DNA of 64,000 nt from Tubulanus polymorphus (Eukaryota > Nemertea > Palaeonemertea > Tubulaniformes > Tubulanidae). The stretch's first letter is position 1, and every line of letters starts with the position of its first letter. The stretch spans positions 9,038,704 to 9,102,703 of the forward strand of contig NC_134036.1 in NCBI RefSeq assembly GCF_964204645.1, read 5' to 3'. Below the pieces are notes generated by a model. That model was not told the DNA's origin. It did not search any database and saw only the letters and a program-made list of their open reading frames with translations. The position numbers and the translations under genes are program-made. This document shows, in pieces, positions 12,601-25,400 of the stretch.

Positions 12601-14633
12601 AGTGATATAGCCTACAGCCCGGAAAGTGAACGTTCGCAAAAGCTCATCCTTCGATTATATAATCTGACATTCGAGTTCGGATTTCTTTGTGAAAAAGTAA
12701 TCGGTATCCCGTCAACAAAAAAGACAACAAAACGTCGCTTCTATGGATCATATTTCCATTCGATTACCGCTCATATGGCTGATGTCTTCCGTTTGATTCC
12801 GCTAAGTTCCCTATTAGCTGAAAATGAAGAAAGGACATTTGGAGACTGCAAGCGTATTTCTGCTACAACGGGCCTAAAAAGACCCGGTTACGTTATCGGT
12901 AATATTTTTCTTCGCCATCAAGCTGAGCGACAGAATTGCTATAAACGAGATACGCTAGCTATTCAGGTGTCACGAATCAGCAAGGAGACCAAAGTTCTCT
13001 CTTCATTCGGAAAAAATACAATTATTACGTGGGACATGCTGTGTAAGAGACGATCTCTAGTTCAAGCACATTTTCGACGGATTTCTGATTATTTGGTACT
13101 CGGTGAAAACACATGGTGGAAAGTATGCGACAAAGGAATAGAGTGGATGGATGGAAACGATGAAAACAACCAGCGAATCTCTCCAAGGCAATTTCATTTT
13201 CGGTCATCCTCAAGAAAGGAGTGTGAGTTACATGTCAGAAAATGCTGGGATGATTGTCTGGACTTGTTGTGTAAACAGAAAATACGTCTCCCAATGATCA
13301 AAGTTAAGATGTCTGATGACGAAATCGTAGAAACTGACTTGATTAACGATATGCCTTGCTGTGAGTATTGCCGTTTCCCCATAATTTTATATTTCAATGT
13401 ATCCAATATCAATACGCTTATTTACTTTTCAGCACAAAATCCGAATGAAGACGTAGAATTTAACTGCATTACGGAGGTATCTGACATCTCGTCACCTGAT
13501 ATCTCGTTTCTACGTCACCAAGAATCCGAAACAGTTGAGAGAAATGAAGAAATATGTGTACAAATTAAGGCAATAACCGGTGAGCTTATTAGTGAAAATG
13601 AAAAAGTCCTATTCAATATATTTATATTCGATTGGATTGCTAATTGCTGTGTTGCTATTCTAGGAGACGAAACCTTACTGATGGAGCCGAGAGAAATTAG
13701 TTTGATGACATCGCCACCAAATATAGTTAATTCTGACCTAGGTAGATTGCTTAATTGATATGATATTTCAAATTCAAAGATATATTTTTACATTTTCTTT
13801 TAACTTGACTGTTCTCAAAAAATATTTCTTCAGATATGTCCGGTATAGACAAAGTCGATGAATCGTCCGTATTTCCCGCAGATGAAACAACAATACAGAT
13901 TATACAAAGTAAGTTACCAAATGTTATTACGCTATTATAATTGAATAGCCTAGACCATACATTGAAATTGATTATGAAAGTTTTGAGCGTGAATTCAATT
14001 AAAACGTGGATTTACAGGTGGAAGTAAACTTGAATTATCCCTCGAAAAACACTCATTAGAGAAGCAAAACCTTACAGGTGTGTATATCGTATGATTTAGA
14101 TTACGGTCAGCTGCTTTTTTAGTCTAAAGATGACCATGTATGATATACATAATTTTTATTCACAGATTCTTCGGAGAACGATCTCAGTACAAATAGGAAA
14201 ATATCTTCAATCACATGTAGCACACCGAAAAGTAAGCTTTTTAATCTTTTCAGAATTCATTTCAATGTGTCTAATTTCGATTTTTAAGTAATAAATAATC
14301 TAATTATTTTTTTCAGTCAATGCGGAGAAGAAAAAGGACACTGGCGATCTCGTGAGAGAGTTATTGGGTGAAACTCCCCTCGTCAATGAATTTCTACGGC
14401 TATGAAGGCAACGACATAAACGGAAAGAATTTCTTAATACTTTGGCGGTTGTTCAAACGAGGATTCTTGCGAAACGCAGAGATTTCAAAAACAAACTCTC
14501 AGAATGGGAAAAACAGTTTATCATAGAAAACGGCGGATCATTCCCATCAGTGCAAGAATATAAGAAATGTCAACTATATAAACATAAAACATATTGTGAA
14601 ATATTACTAAAACACTGGGGTTGCTATTACTAA
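9688..14633 (+). pseudogene. DDE (RNase H-fold) transposase-like gene, broken
   Basis: The reading begins near an acceptor (TTTGACAG) with no ATG, so an upstream exon is likely. Exons: about 9695-10167; 10776-13360; 13433-13741 (the 72-nt intron before it is in frame); 13834-13908; 14018-14077; 14166-14231; 14317-14633. The core has WHDHSSIAGH (about 11670), GDGPARAFEAG with GG.Y.CHCG (about 11960-12030) and ENEERTF (about 12816), the expected D, D, E order. The YEIVEIETLHD motif (about 12335) is typical of this uncharacterised animal family. Breaks: TAA at 12150-12152, a frameshift near 12180-12200, and TGA at 14403-14405 with homologous-looking sequence continuing in frame to 14633. The last part, with WEKQF...G.FPS, resembles a helical tail. 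The family name is uncertain. Confidence 0.72.
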
Positions 14634-15616
14634 ATTTGAATGCACATTTATAATCCGAAAATATTTATATTGATGTCTCATTTATAATGATGTATTGTTG
14701 AAAATTTATTCATACGATGTTCATCGAATGATTCGTGAAATATATAGTATTCTAAATCTGTTTTTGAAACTCGCGGTTACTCCAAGTGTAGTTTTGTATA
14801 TGCGCATGTATACTTCTGAGTTTTATGACTCGTTGGAATTTCTTATCAGTTCTGTAAACAGGTCACACGTGTACGTCTAGATTTTCACAATTCACAATTC
14901 ACCGTAGCATCCTGGAAATGACCGACATTTTCCAAGCGCAGGGTTTTGTATCCACGAAATTATGTGACTCATGCTCGGTTTCACTGAAAATTTTTCATGT
15001 AGCATTAACTGATTTGTGTAGAAAAAGTATGACATGATATTCTATTAATTGTAATTGTACGTGTGCCCTTTAAGCAAGTAGAATCAACATCGCGGATTGA
15101 ATGCTTCATTGTAAAGGAGACATGCTGATGATTCCATTTTAAAAACAAACTTCACTATCTTTAAGTTCCAAACTTTGATTTTTTTTTCATTCCAGAAATT
15201 ATATAACTATGCCTTTAAAGTTCCAATAAATCGACCCTCTAAACCTTCGACCTTAATTATATATGACTCATCAACGATATTCGAGATATATCAACAACTT
15301 AGAAATTATGTACTCGTGATACAAAGGAATTCCGTTGGTAGTAATTAGTTGCAAAACTGTTCCGATTCGACATTTTTGGCCTCTTTTTTTACTAAAACAC
15401 CCTAAATCGATTCGGCGCTATGGTTTTAGTTACAGCGCATCATCGAATACATCGGAAAACCAACCGATGACCTCTCGTAACATCTCTATTACCTTTTGAC
15501 AGCCGGACATTTTCATTCGTTCCAGGTTCTTTATTCTCTAGATGGCGCGAGTATACGATATTCCTCTGCCCAGACGTATTTACATAACCATGTCTCGCCT
15601 GAGATAAGCGATAGCT
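14634..15616. other. No gene recognised
   Basis: AT-rich intergenic sequence. The short open frame at 14695-14880 has no support. No repeat family recognised. Confidence 0.45.
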
Positions 15617-16384
15617 AACCTGACCTCAGTCACTAGGCTAATCGAGACGTCTGCGTGTGCCGATTTCAGTAGTTTCACAATTGCTATGCAACGACAGTAA
15701 CCATTGGATTAGAATACATATGAATAGATTTCACATTTTGAATCGGCAGCCGGGATCCAGTAGCCGGCTGCCGGTTCCCGGTTCCCGATTCGGCTCCCGA
15801 TTGAAAATGATTTTGAATTGGGAGCCGGGAACCAGTAGCCGGTTCCCGGTTCAGTAACGCAATTGGCTGTGTGAAGAACTAGCAACATATTACAAATCAT
15901 GCAGTACAATCTTTCTCGTATCAGACCGATGATGCTCACATCGCAGTATTCTCCACTATTACATTCCCCATAATTGAGGTCATCCGCGTCTCTGAAGGCA
16001 GACAAAATGAAATTAGGTCACCGGCGCCTCTGTAGTCAACGAGCAACAGCTGACGCTCACATCGCGCAAATGTTTGTTTTCATCATCGCGCGCAGTGACG
16101 TCACGCGGAAAGTCCAAACTTAAATGGTACAAAAGTCTACCTAAACTTAATCGTATCGGCACGAAATCTATTCGTAAACACAGATCAGACCATCCTCTTT
16201 CAATCCATACCACTTGACGCGTAATCGAAGGCACACGAACGGAGATTACGCGCTACAAAGTTAATACGCTATGGCTTAGCCGCTTATAGTATAGACTATA
16301 GTTGCATAGAAACTGTGTGTATTAAAATCACACGCGTGGTGTTAATTCAGACGTCTCGATTAGCCTGGTGGCCGAGGTCAGGTT
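15617..16384. mobile_element. Non-autonomous DNA transposon (MITE), 768 bp, ~39-bp TIRs
   Basis: The left end 15617-15655 begins AACCTGACCTC and contains GGCTAATCGAGACGTCTG. The right end 16346-16384 is its reverse complement with about five mismatches. The interior has no credible ORF but contains a GC-rich run at 15750-15855 of repeated CCGGTTCCCGG and CGGCTCCCGATT elements, including a hairpin CGGCTCCC...GGGAGCCG. No clear target-site duplication was found by eye. Confidence 0.75.
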
Positions 16385-16439
16385 GCACTCATTTCAGCAG
16401 ACATAGAACAAAATCTTAAAATTAAATGATATCAATTTT

Positions 16440-17013
16440 TGGCAAAGTGGACAGTTTATGTATCTTTATACGAATAACCAACTATCTGATGTTTTCAAAA
16501 ATTTCTTCCCTCCATTTGTGACTATGCAACGTACTAGATTTGATAGCAACAGAAATATAAGATATGAACAGTTTAAATCGAACTTAAAAAAATCTTCTAT
16601 AAAAGTAAATGGACCCAAAATTATGAATAGTTTATCACTTCATTTAAAAACCCTGCCATCCATCAAAAGCTTTAAAACACATTTAAAGGACAAATTGCTT
16701 TCTTCCTATTAGATACATACAGATTTTTTGATGACCCGCATTAAATTTTTTATGAATTTTGCAGTAAGTTACTTTTCAGATAGTACATTTTTGTATGTGT
16801 GAGAGAGTGCATGGAAGTATGAATGAATCTTTTTTCTTTTTCTAATGTAACACTTTTTTGGGGGTGGTATATCCTACAAGCTATGCTTTTTTATATCTTC
16901 CGCTCTGATAAATTATGTCAATTTATACTGAATTTGTGCAAAAACATGATAATTTATAAATTTTATATTATTTGTTATAGATTGCTATAATTTTCAGAAA
17001 ATAAATAAATAAT
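16440..17013 (+). pseudogene. 5'-truncated LINE (non-LTR retrotransposon) 3' end
   Basis: The frame at 16458-16712 contains the characteristic last residues of CR1/jockey-like reverse transcriptase ORFs: an NNQLSDVFKNFF segment, then KKSSIKVNGPKI.NSLSLHLK and a final FKTHLKDKLLSSY. It is followed by an AT-rich 3' UTR ending in TTTCAGAAAATAAATAAATAATAAA near 17010. Upstream RT motifs are absent, so only the last ~85 codons survive. Confidence 0.7.
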
Positions 17014-17299
17014 AAAATATCCTGACAATGTGTTGAATTCGTTAAAACCTCACTTTGAACGCAAAAGATCACTAGAAATGTAAAAAAAACTACCAAAAAT
17101 CACAAATTTAGCGATGACGCTCGAAGCAGCTAACGGAAGTAATGACTGGTGCCGGATGTCATCACTTTGTTGTTGAGTTCAAGACTCTAAGGTGAATTTA
17201 TTGCAAGCTACACTGATAAATATGAAATGATATTATGAAATAAAATTGATTTTTGAGGGACTACACTCGTAGATTCATAATAAAAATATGAAAAGTACC

Positions 17300-17372
17300 A
17301 GGACTCGAACCAACAATCAAAATTGGGCCGTCAAGTGCTGCCACCATGCGATACCTCGCAACCAGTCTTCAC
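17300..17372 (-). other. tRNA-like sequence, possible SINE head
   Basis: On the minus strand a box-B-like GGTTCGAGTCC is preceded by ~45 nt with TATCGCATGGTGGCA, which loosely resembles box A. A full cloverleaf with matching acceptor ends is not evident. A degenerate tRNA or tRNA-derived SINE head is possible. Confidence 0.3.
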
Positions 17373-17654
17373 ATCTTCAGCCGTTGCAAAATGTTTTTTG
17401 ATAATTTTAGGACACTTATAGTGATTTCTAGCCTTTGCAGTGAGGTTTTATTATATCCAACGTAACGGTAGGTTATCATATTTAAAGGATTACGCATGAC
17501 GATTTATAGTAAGTAGAATATCGCTGATTGAAAACTTGAAGCGAGAGATTTTCATTGCAAATGAACTAGAGCATGGCGGATTTAGGTTCCAATTTCCGGA
17601 TCTGACTAGCGCCATCAAACGATTTATTCAAGAACTTGAATTTGTCGATATCCA

Positions 17655-17757
17655 TTATTCATACTTAATTTGTGCAAAAACATGATAATTTATAAATTGT
17701 ATATTATTTGTTATAAATTGCTATAATTTTCAGAAAATAAATGAATAATAATTCTAG
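17655..17757 (+). repeat. Second copy of the LINE 3' tail
   Basis: The run from TTTGTGCAAAAACATGATAA to TTTCAGAAAATAAATGAATAATAA is nearly identical to 16931-17013. It contains no coding part, as expected for an extreme 5' truncation. Confidence 0.75.
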
Positions 17758-17857
17758 TGGGCAACGGGTAAACCACATGAGGATCTCATGAGACTTTACA
17801 GGGCCCTTGGGACTCTAGTTTAAATATTCATTCCCTTCGATATTTGCGTTATGCGCT

Positions 17858-18892
17858 CTACATTAGCTTTCCTAGTCGGTGACAGCTCAAAAACCAGATA
17901 AGTGTTTTTCCAAAACCTTTTCGGATACCCAAATATACGAATAGATTTATCATCGAATTAATAGCGTGTAATAACTGTTTGGAATGATATGGCCGATACC
18001 AAGTCCTGCTACCGTCTTCCGGCAAAAGCGCTGGCAAAAACGTGTTTATTACACTCATTATGTATTCAACCATAAATATTATGTTTAAAACTAGTATTGT
18101 AATTGTTATTTGTCGGCCTTGTTTACTATCGGTAGAATTCGATTTATCATCACCGTCGATTTCTCGAAGTTTCCGCCGCATACGAGCCGCATCCTGCACC
18201 AATAAATACATATGAGCGTTACACGCTAAAACAATGATACCTGGGATAAATAAAAGTATACCTTTAGCAAATAAAAAGTCGTAATACATGGCATATTGTT
18301 TGTTTAGAAGGAGTAAATTTCTAAGATAAACATATGCGCATGGATGGTTGGGCTCCACTGCGTAAGTCTCCTTGTCCCATAACGTCGGTATCTCGAAGAT
18401 AAAAGTGAGAATCCAAATGGATATCGAAACACGTAACGCATTTTGAATTGTACATATCTGTATGGCAGAAAGAGGAAACCTAATCGCTATATAGCGGTCA
18501 ATACTTAATGCGAAAAGTAGCCACGGACTTGTAGTCATAGTCATCTGAAATATGGAATCAATGTAGAGATAAAGGCGACGAAAATACTGTTGATAAATGC
18601 CATTATATCGAACATATTCGAACGGATAATCCTCAGAAAGAATCAGCAAACCACGCCCAAACATTCCCGCAGTTAGACAATTTACCATATCGGCAATAGC
18701 TAGAACTTCCAAATACAGAATACTGCTTCCTCGAATTTTCATCAGGCGGAGAACTATGAAGGCGAGACAGTTGGCGATTCCACCAATGATGTAAAGAATC
18801 GCACAAATCATTGTCATTATGGTAGCGTACGTGTACGTACCTTCAGCACCGTCACATGATTTACCACAACATATGACCGTTTCATTTACCAT
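17858..18892 (-). CDS. Class A (rhodopsin-type) GPCR, probable peptide receptor
   Basis: Uninterrupted 344-codon ORF with seven hydrophobic segments. TM1 has N41 (GGIANCLAF), TM2 has LAIADM with D68, TM3 ends LSIDRYIAIRFP with DRY at 132-134, and TM7 carries NSMINLFVYLGI, a variant of NPxxY. N3 is a possible glycosylation site. The length is normal for a small peptide receptor. It resembles the FMRFamide-receptor-like expansions of marine invertebrates, but the ligand cannot be read from sequence. Odd points: no Cys at the usual TM3 start position (Tyr108 there), although a Cys lies in extracellular loop 2, and no CWxP motif in TM6. It appears intronless. A broken relative lies at 20273-21506 on the same strand. 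Confidence 0.88.
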   Translation of the reverse strand: MVNETVICCGKSCDGAEGTYTYATIMTMICAILYIIGGIANCLAFIVLRLMKIRGSSILYLEVLAIADMVNCLTAGMFGRGLLILSEDYPFEYVRYNGIYQQYFRRLYLYIDSIFQMTMTTSPWLLFALSIDRYIAIRFPLSAIQICTIQNALRVSISIWILTFIFEIPTLWDKETYAVEPNHPCAYVYLRNLLLLNKQYAMYYDFLFAKGILLFIPGIIVLACNAHMYLLVQDAARMRRKLREIDGDDKSNSTDSKQGRQITITILVLNIIFMVEYIMSVINTFLPALLPEDGSRTWYRPYHSKQLLHAINSMINLFVYLGIRKGFGKTLIWFLSCHRLGKLM

Positions 18893-19639
18893 CGCGGTGT
18901 ATCGTCGTTTTCTTCACGTCAAGAAATATGAATTCGGAACGATGCCGCACATGAGTTACGTTCTCTACATCTCACTACTATCAATTGCTTTGCATTGCTT
19001 TGTGAACGTTAAGCGTATAATTCTCTTCGCTCGACGTCTATTGGCACCCATTCCTAGTTTGTAATCACCCTCACACCTAGAGGTGTTATTTTATATGCCA
19101 ATACTCATGCTCAGCAAAACAGCGTATTTCAAAAACAGCGCGCATTCATATAGATACGGTACTAAAGTTTGAAATACCATTCATCTGTATGCGCTCTGTA
19201 CAGCTCATGAAAGCTTTGAGAAAACTTACAAATTCAAATTCGAGATGAGAGAATACAGTGAGGGTCAGTCATAATCTATTGTCTCCTCCCCAGTAGAAAA
19301 TCTAAATCTCATAAATACAAGGGAATATCACCATATCCCCTAAAAACCGCTTAATTCTTAGTTGTAGGATTCTATACTGATAGGTTTTAACAGTAAACAA
19401 AATGATAAACTGGTTCGCAGTTTTCTAACGGTCCAAGCACCAAACTTGCATAATCAAGTATTACCGAAATGCATCTTTTCTTTGGTTCGTTTAATGGCCC
19501 CATGTTTCTGCAATGTTGGAGAGCCGTTTCCTTTTGTGGCGAATTATTCCATGTGCGGGGAATGGTAAATTTGAACATTGGCCCTAAAAAAAATTTGCGT
19601 TAGGGCCTTTGAGTCCAGGCTATGAATAAACTTATGGTA
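18893..19639. other. GPCR upstream region, no gene recognised
   Basis: This would contain the promoter of the minus-strand GPCR. Short open frames on both strands (18819-19064, 19387-19578) show no domain. Confidence 0.4.
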
Positions 19640-19870
19640 GTGTAGTAGAAGCATCAGTTGCGAAAATTCACACAGATAGTCCATAATTTACGGGTGAAAC
19701 CCTAGAGATATGTATGAATAATCCAGTTTACGATATAGTTATCGGCAACATAATTGGGGCTTGGAGGTTAGCTGAACCAAATCCAAATTGGGTTCCAAGT
19801 CAAGGGATTAATGGATGTGGATTGGCAGTTAAAAGATCTCAAACGAAAACAATGAATTTAAAACCAATGA
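19640..19870 (+). pseudogene. Ty3/gypsy pol remnant (end of protease region)
   Basis: The plus strand reads TGETLEICMNNPVYDIVIGN followed by a PNPNW motif and KRSQTK. This is the conserved stretch between aspartic protease and reverse transcriptase in many Ty3/gypsy elements of aquatic animals. An in-frame TAA precedes it, and no RT or integrase follows, so only a fragment remains. Confidence 0.6.
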
Positions 19871-19889
19871 GGATGGCTCAAACATATAT

Positions 19890-20020
19890 TAGCGATTTGA
19901 ATTTCTGCAGCGGATTTTCATACAGAAATATTCGCGAATTTCTCGTCCCAGTAAAATATATAAAATGTAGAAATTTACCACAAAGTTGCAAACATGGAAT
20001 TGTGTAAAAATATCAGAACA
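19890..20020. repeat. Segment duplicated at 22095-22215
   Basis: GCGGATTTTCA..ACAGAAATA, then AATTTCTCGTCCC.GTAAAAT and CATGGAA(T/C)TG(T/A)G occur in the same order at both places. The copies flank the GPCR pseudogene, so a local duplication is likely. Confidence 0.55.
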
Positions 20021-20272
20021 GAGAGACCATTGCATCATCGGCCGCCGTGAAACCTCATTTCATCAGATCTTAGGGATGGAATATCATATAAAATCCAATC
20101 AAAACTTATTTGAGATTTGATATGTCGGTCTTATAATTCTATCAGATTTTGCCATCGTCAATGGTCCAGTCCAAGAAGTAAAGACGACGGGATAGGAAAT
20201 TGACTGCAGAATACGAGTGGTATTGTGACTCGATGCTTTGAAACTAATGGAAGAATAAGACTACTACTATAG

Positions 20273-21506
<1,234 letters not shown>

Positions 21507-22433
21507 GTGAAACGGTTTTTAATCAGCGTGATGAATATATTTACACCGCGAATGCGGTTCAAACCTTGCCATTCTCAGTGGTGGTCGTCAGGTCTGATCC
21601 ATTGAGAATCTCGGCGCCAACAAACGATACATTTTCTAAAGCCATCATTTCAGTTCGCACACAACGCACGGTCGCTAGTTGGTAATAACTGCGAAACAAC
21701 GCTGCAGAAAGTCAAATGCGCCCCAATTCCGATTACTTGATATTCAAATATATGTACTGCAGTTATTGACGTCTAACTGCCGTTTGGTAAACTCGATCAA
21801 ATTCGTTATGTTTTGTTTACTGAATGTTTTCATCAAGCACTATAGTAAGTTGAAACGTGAATTCGAAAAAAAAATTAATTCGTATTTGTGTATGTGTGTG
21901 ATGTGAGAGAATAATAAGCAATAAAAAAGAAGAAAACCATCGATTTGTTGAAGATGAATTTTGAGTCCGCGTAGTAATTTATGTAGCTGTAGGTATGTAT
22001 GTAATTTACAGAATATCACAATGCACTGTATACATTGAATACCGGTTCTATGTGTTAAAATGTGAATAAATCCTTGAAATCAATAGTTATTTTTGACTGA
22101 ATTTCTAAAGCGGATTTTCAGACCGAAATACTCACAAATTTCTCGTCCCCGTAAAATTATATTATGTAAACATTTACTACATATTTACAAGCATGGAACT
22201 GAGTGCAAATGTCTAATAGGAAATCTCTCTGCTTCGGCAACACTGGTAACAACGACGTTATAGTATTTGGAAGTGTAAATATTGCAAAAAATGTTACATG
22301 TGAGTTCGTGTTTGTTTCATTTCGTGTATCCGCAGTCATTGGACTATCATTTCGTGTATCCGCAGTAACTGGAAGTTGACTGTAATGATGTGTTATACAT
22401 GATTCTTGAAAGTGACATAAGCAAAGAATATAT
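21507..22433. other. No gene recognised; contains duplicated segment and a 29-bp tandem pair
   Basis: 22095-22215 repeats 19890-20020. At about 22317-22373 the segment TCATTTCGTGTATCCGCAGT occurs twice in tandem. The open frame at 21679-21906 has no support. Confidence 0.5.
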
Positions 22434-25400
22434 TTACGTATTGACTTTTAACGTACCCGAGTTTATGCCTATATCGAACTTTATTCTTCCATACGGATCA
22501 ATCGATGACACTTGCTCCGTTCTTTTCTCAAGTAAACGCTTCGCATCACAATTGATTCGAACGTGCCAGAAGTGAATAATGAGTCGCAGCACGAACACGT
22601 GTTTTGCAGCACCCATCACGTCGAGAAAAAAATTTTCTTTTTTATCACAGAATTAATCTGTTCTTGCGATTCGCTATTTAGCCAACCACGTAACTGGCGC
22701 ACATGGTTCATCCGTCTCAAAATATCTTTATCGACGCTGGTGTCAGTTTCGTGAAAACGATTGAAATTACGTAGGTATCCGTTGTACGAGTGATTGGATG
22801 GCCACCTGTATTATTTACATAATCATGGTTGACAACTGTTCATATTTCAAGTGTCTTAAATAGGGTATATCAATGTCTAGTTTCTTTGTTTTTGGCCGCT
22901 GTGATATTTTCCTCGGTTGGTTCTAACAGACGGCCTTCGTTAGGATGAAACATATTCGAAGTGCGTTGATTGCCGTGTTTTGCTACTATCCCAGCCAAGT
23001 CACTTATTACAACAGTCGGCTGGTGCTTCATGGAAAGTATCATGTGTACGTGATCCCTCGGCCCTTCTCCACGAAGTAACACCTTAATACCGTAGGCCAC
23101 TCGATGTGGACATGTTACTGCAAGCCAACCACCTGACAATAAAAATAAAGTCATATTATTCGAACGAACTTTATATTTAAGTTCGGAGAAACAACGAACA
23201 TTGATCCTTACCTGATGCTCCCCATAGTTTAACTAACTTGTCACAGTACTATTGTTACCATAGACCTTGCTTTAAAGCATTTTAAGCATACTCGTTTTCG
23301 ATCCGGTCTCTTTTATTCCGATGCTTCTGCATGCTTTCTGAATGTCTTGTACTGTAATAATAGCGCTTATTCCATCTTGCCATTGTAGGTAAGAATTATT
23401 TAGTCATAATCTAGGTCTGTTAACTCCTAACCACAGTGTCGTACATCAAATGTAATATCTGTTCGGTGGTTATCGTCAATTCATTGTCTTCATCATTGTT
23501 GTCGTCTTGGACATGCAAACAGTTGTATTTTTTGTACTCTGTATTTACAGCGGTATCACTGCGCTTCTACTTTTACGATCCATGGCGCCCAGTTACTAAA
23601 GTTTGGGGCTACTATCTTGTTCGCCATGCAACCTAAAATATGTACAAACGATTGCTGTAGCCACTATTTGAGATGAATGTGGCTACCTTCTAATGTTGAA
23701 AATGCTACCTTTGCTTGATTGATTGATTATATCAGTTTCCACTTGCGATTAAAACGAATCAATATTTACATCATCCGTGCAGTCGTCTGTTGGCTCTAAT
23801 TCTGAAGCTGCAGTAGAAAATAACGCGAATGAATGACGTCCGTTGGTAGAAACAAACATATTTGTCTGATCTGCTAAAACTTGATTTATGCCTCACCATT
23901 GAGCCTGTTGGTTGAGTTTTATGTTCGATGTTTCCTCTATGATTGACACCAAACGACCTACTGCTGTATGATTCTGAAATTATAAGACATGAAATTTCAT
24001 GAACAATAGAATTAACAAAGTCATATTTGAACTTTACAGTGAGGTTGATACTTACTATCAAACCAGCTCGTAACCACAGACATAAACGAGTCGACAACAA
24101 CAAACTGTCGTCGAAGATATGAATTCCCTCATCGTGCTCCTGATATCGAAACCAATGACCTCATTGACGACATTGCCGAACGTATACTTCAATATCTTAA
24201 AAAAACAGTGTCATTGAACATTATATGATTAGATAAGACAACATTTTAAATGCATGATTTTCGACTCAATTAAATAAATCCATTAAATAATTCAATCAAA
24301 ATAACTTATGTGAATGGCAATAATATCGACAATTTCCCCGCGAAACGTAAATCTGTGTTCGTGCAGTTCACATCCACATTTATGGCAACGATTTTTGCGA
24401 AGTCTAATCTGCGTGATTTGGCTTGGGGATTGTACATGTCCCGGGATAACCGGGATTCGCTTGTAATTGCGTAAATAATGTGACAATTTGTCCAAAAGTT
24501 GACCCTGTGGCGGGTATGAATTGTCGATGGAATGGTCAGCGTCTTGGTGTCCAGATTATTGGATTTCACGTCGGTGAATGCCAGATTTGATTGCAATGAA
24601 AACCACTTTGCAATAGACTTGTGGATACAGCCTTTCCTGATGAGCATTTACAATTTAATTGTAATGCTTTCCGATCGAACGAAATGACACATCTACCATG
24701 CCGACTCCATGATCGTATTTCTTCGCAAAATATTGACATATGGATAAAGCGTTCACTTCTCATCCATACACTGATCAATGGAGCCTTTTTTGCAATGCCA
24801 ACTGTGAACGCACTGGACAAGCATTTTTGCTATCTATTCCAATAATTTATCTATGTACAAGTGACTCTAAACTGTCGTTTTTTAACTGTGTATTTACATA
24901 TGGAAGGGCGTGAGTACCACTTTTGACGTGTGGACTCTGGTATGCATTATTGCCACCTCGTGCAGACGCTTCTGATGCCGAGATGCACGTGTCGTTTTCG
25001 CAACTGAACATTGCAGGCGGCGATGCCCTTGCAATCACATGGATGGGGTATCCCGCTCCGTGCATAGAATTCGCGATCAAAAATATTCCCCGATTGGGGT
25101 CGACACATATCCCGGGGTTGTGTCTGTTGGAATCAATAATTGCAGGTGAATGCTGTGCCATATGCTTCTTTATATTTTTTCTATACCTAATGGTAGCATT
25201 GCAATGTGTAAATTTCACATTGTCCCATTTAGGGTTCGGCATTTCATTGACGGATACGACTGTTCTAAGCGCGGATTCGGTACTTCGTTGGATACGACTG
25301 CTGCAGAGCGTGGGTTCGGCATTTCATTGATGGATACGACTGTTTCTAAGCGCGGATTCGGTACTTCGTTGGATACGACTGCTGCAGAGCGTGGGTTCGG

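Noticed and set aside
24847-25330. Plus-strand open frames through the tandem repeat
   Set aside because: They are antisense shadows of the HMGXB3-like coding region, where all motifs are on the minus strand.
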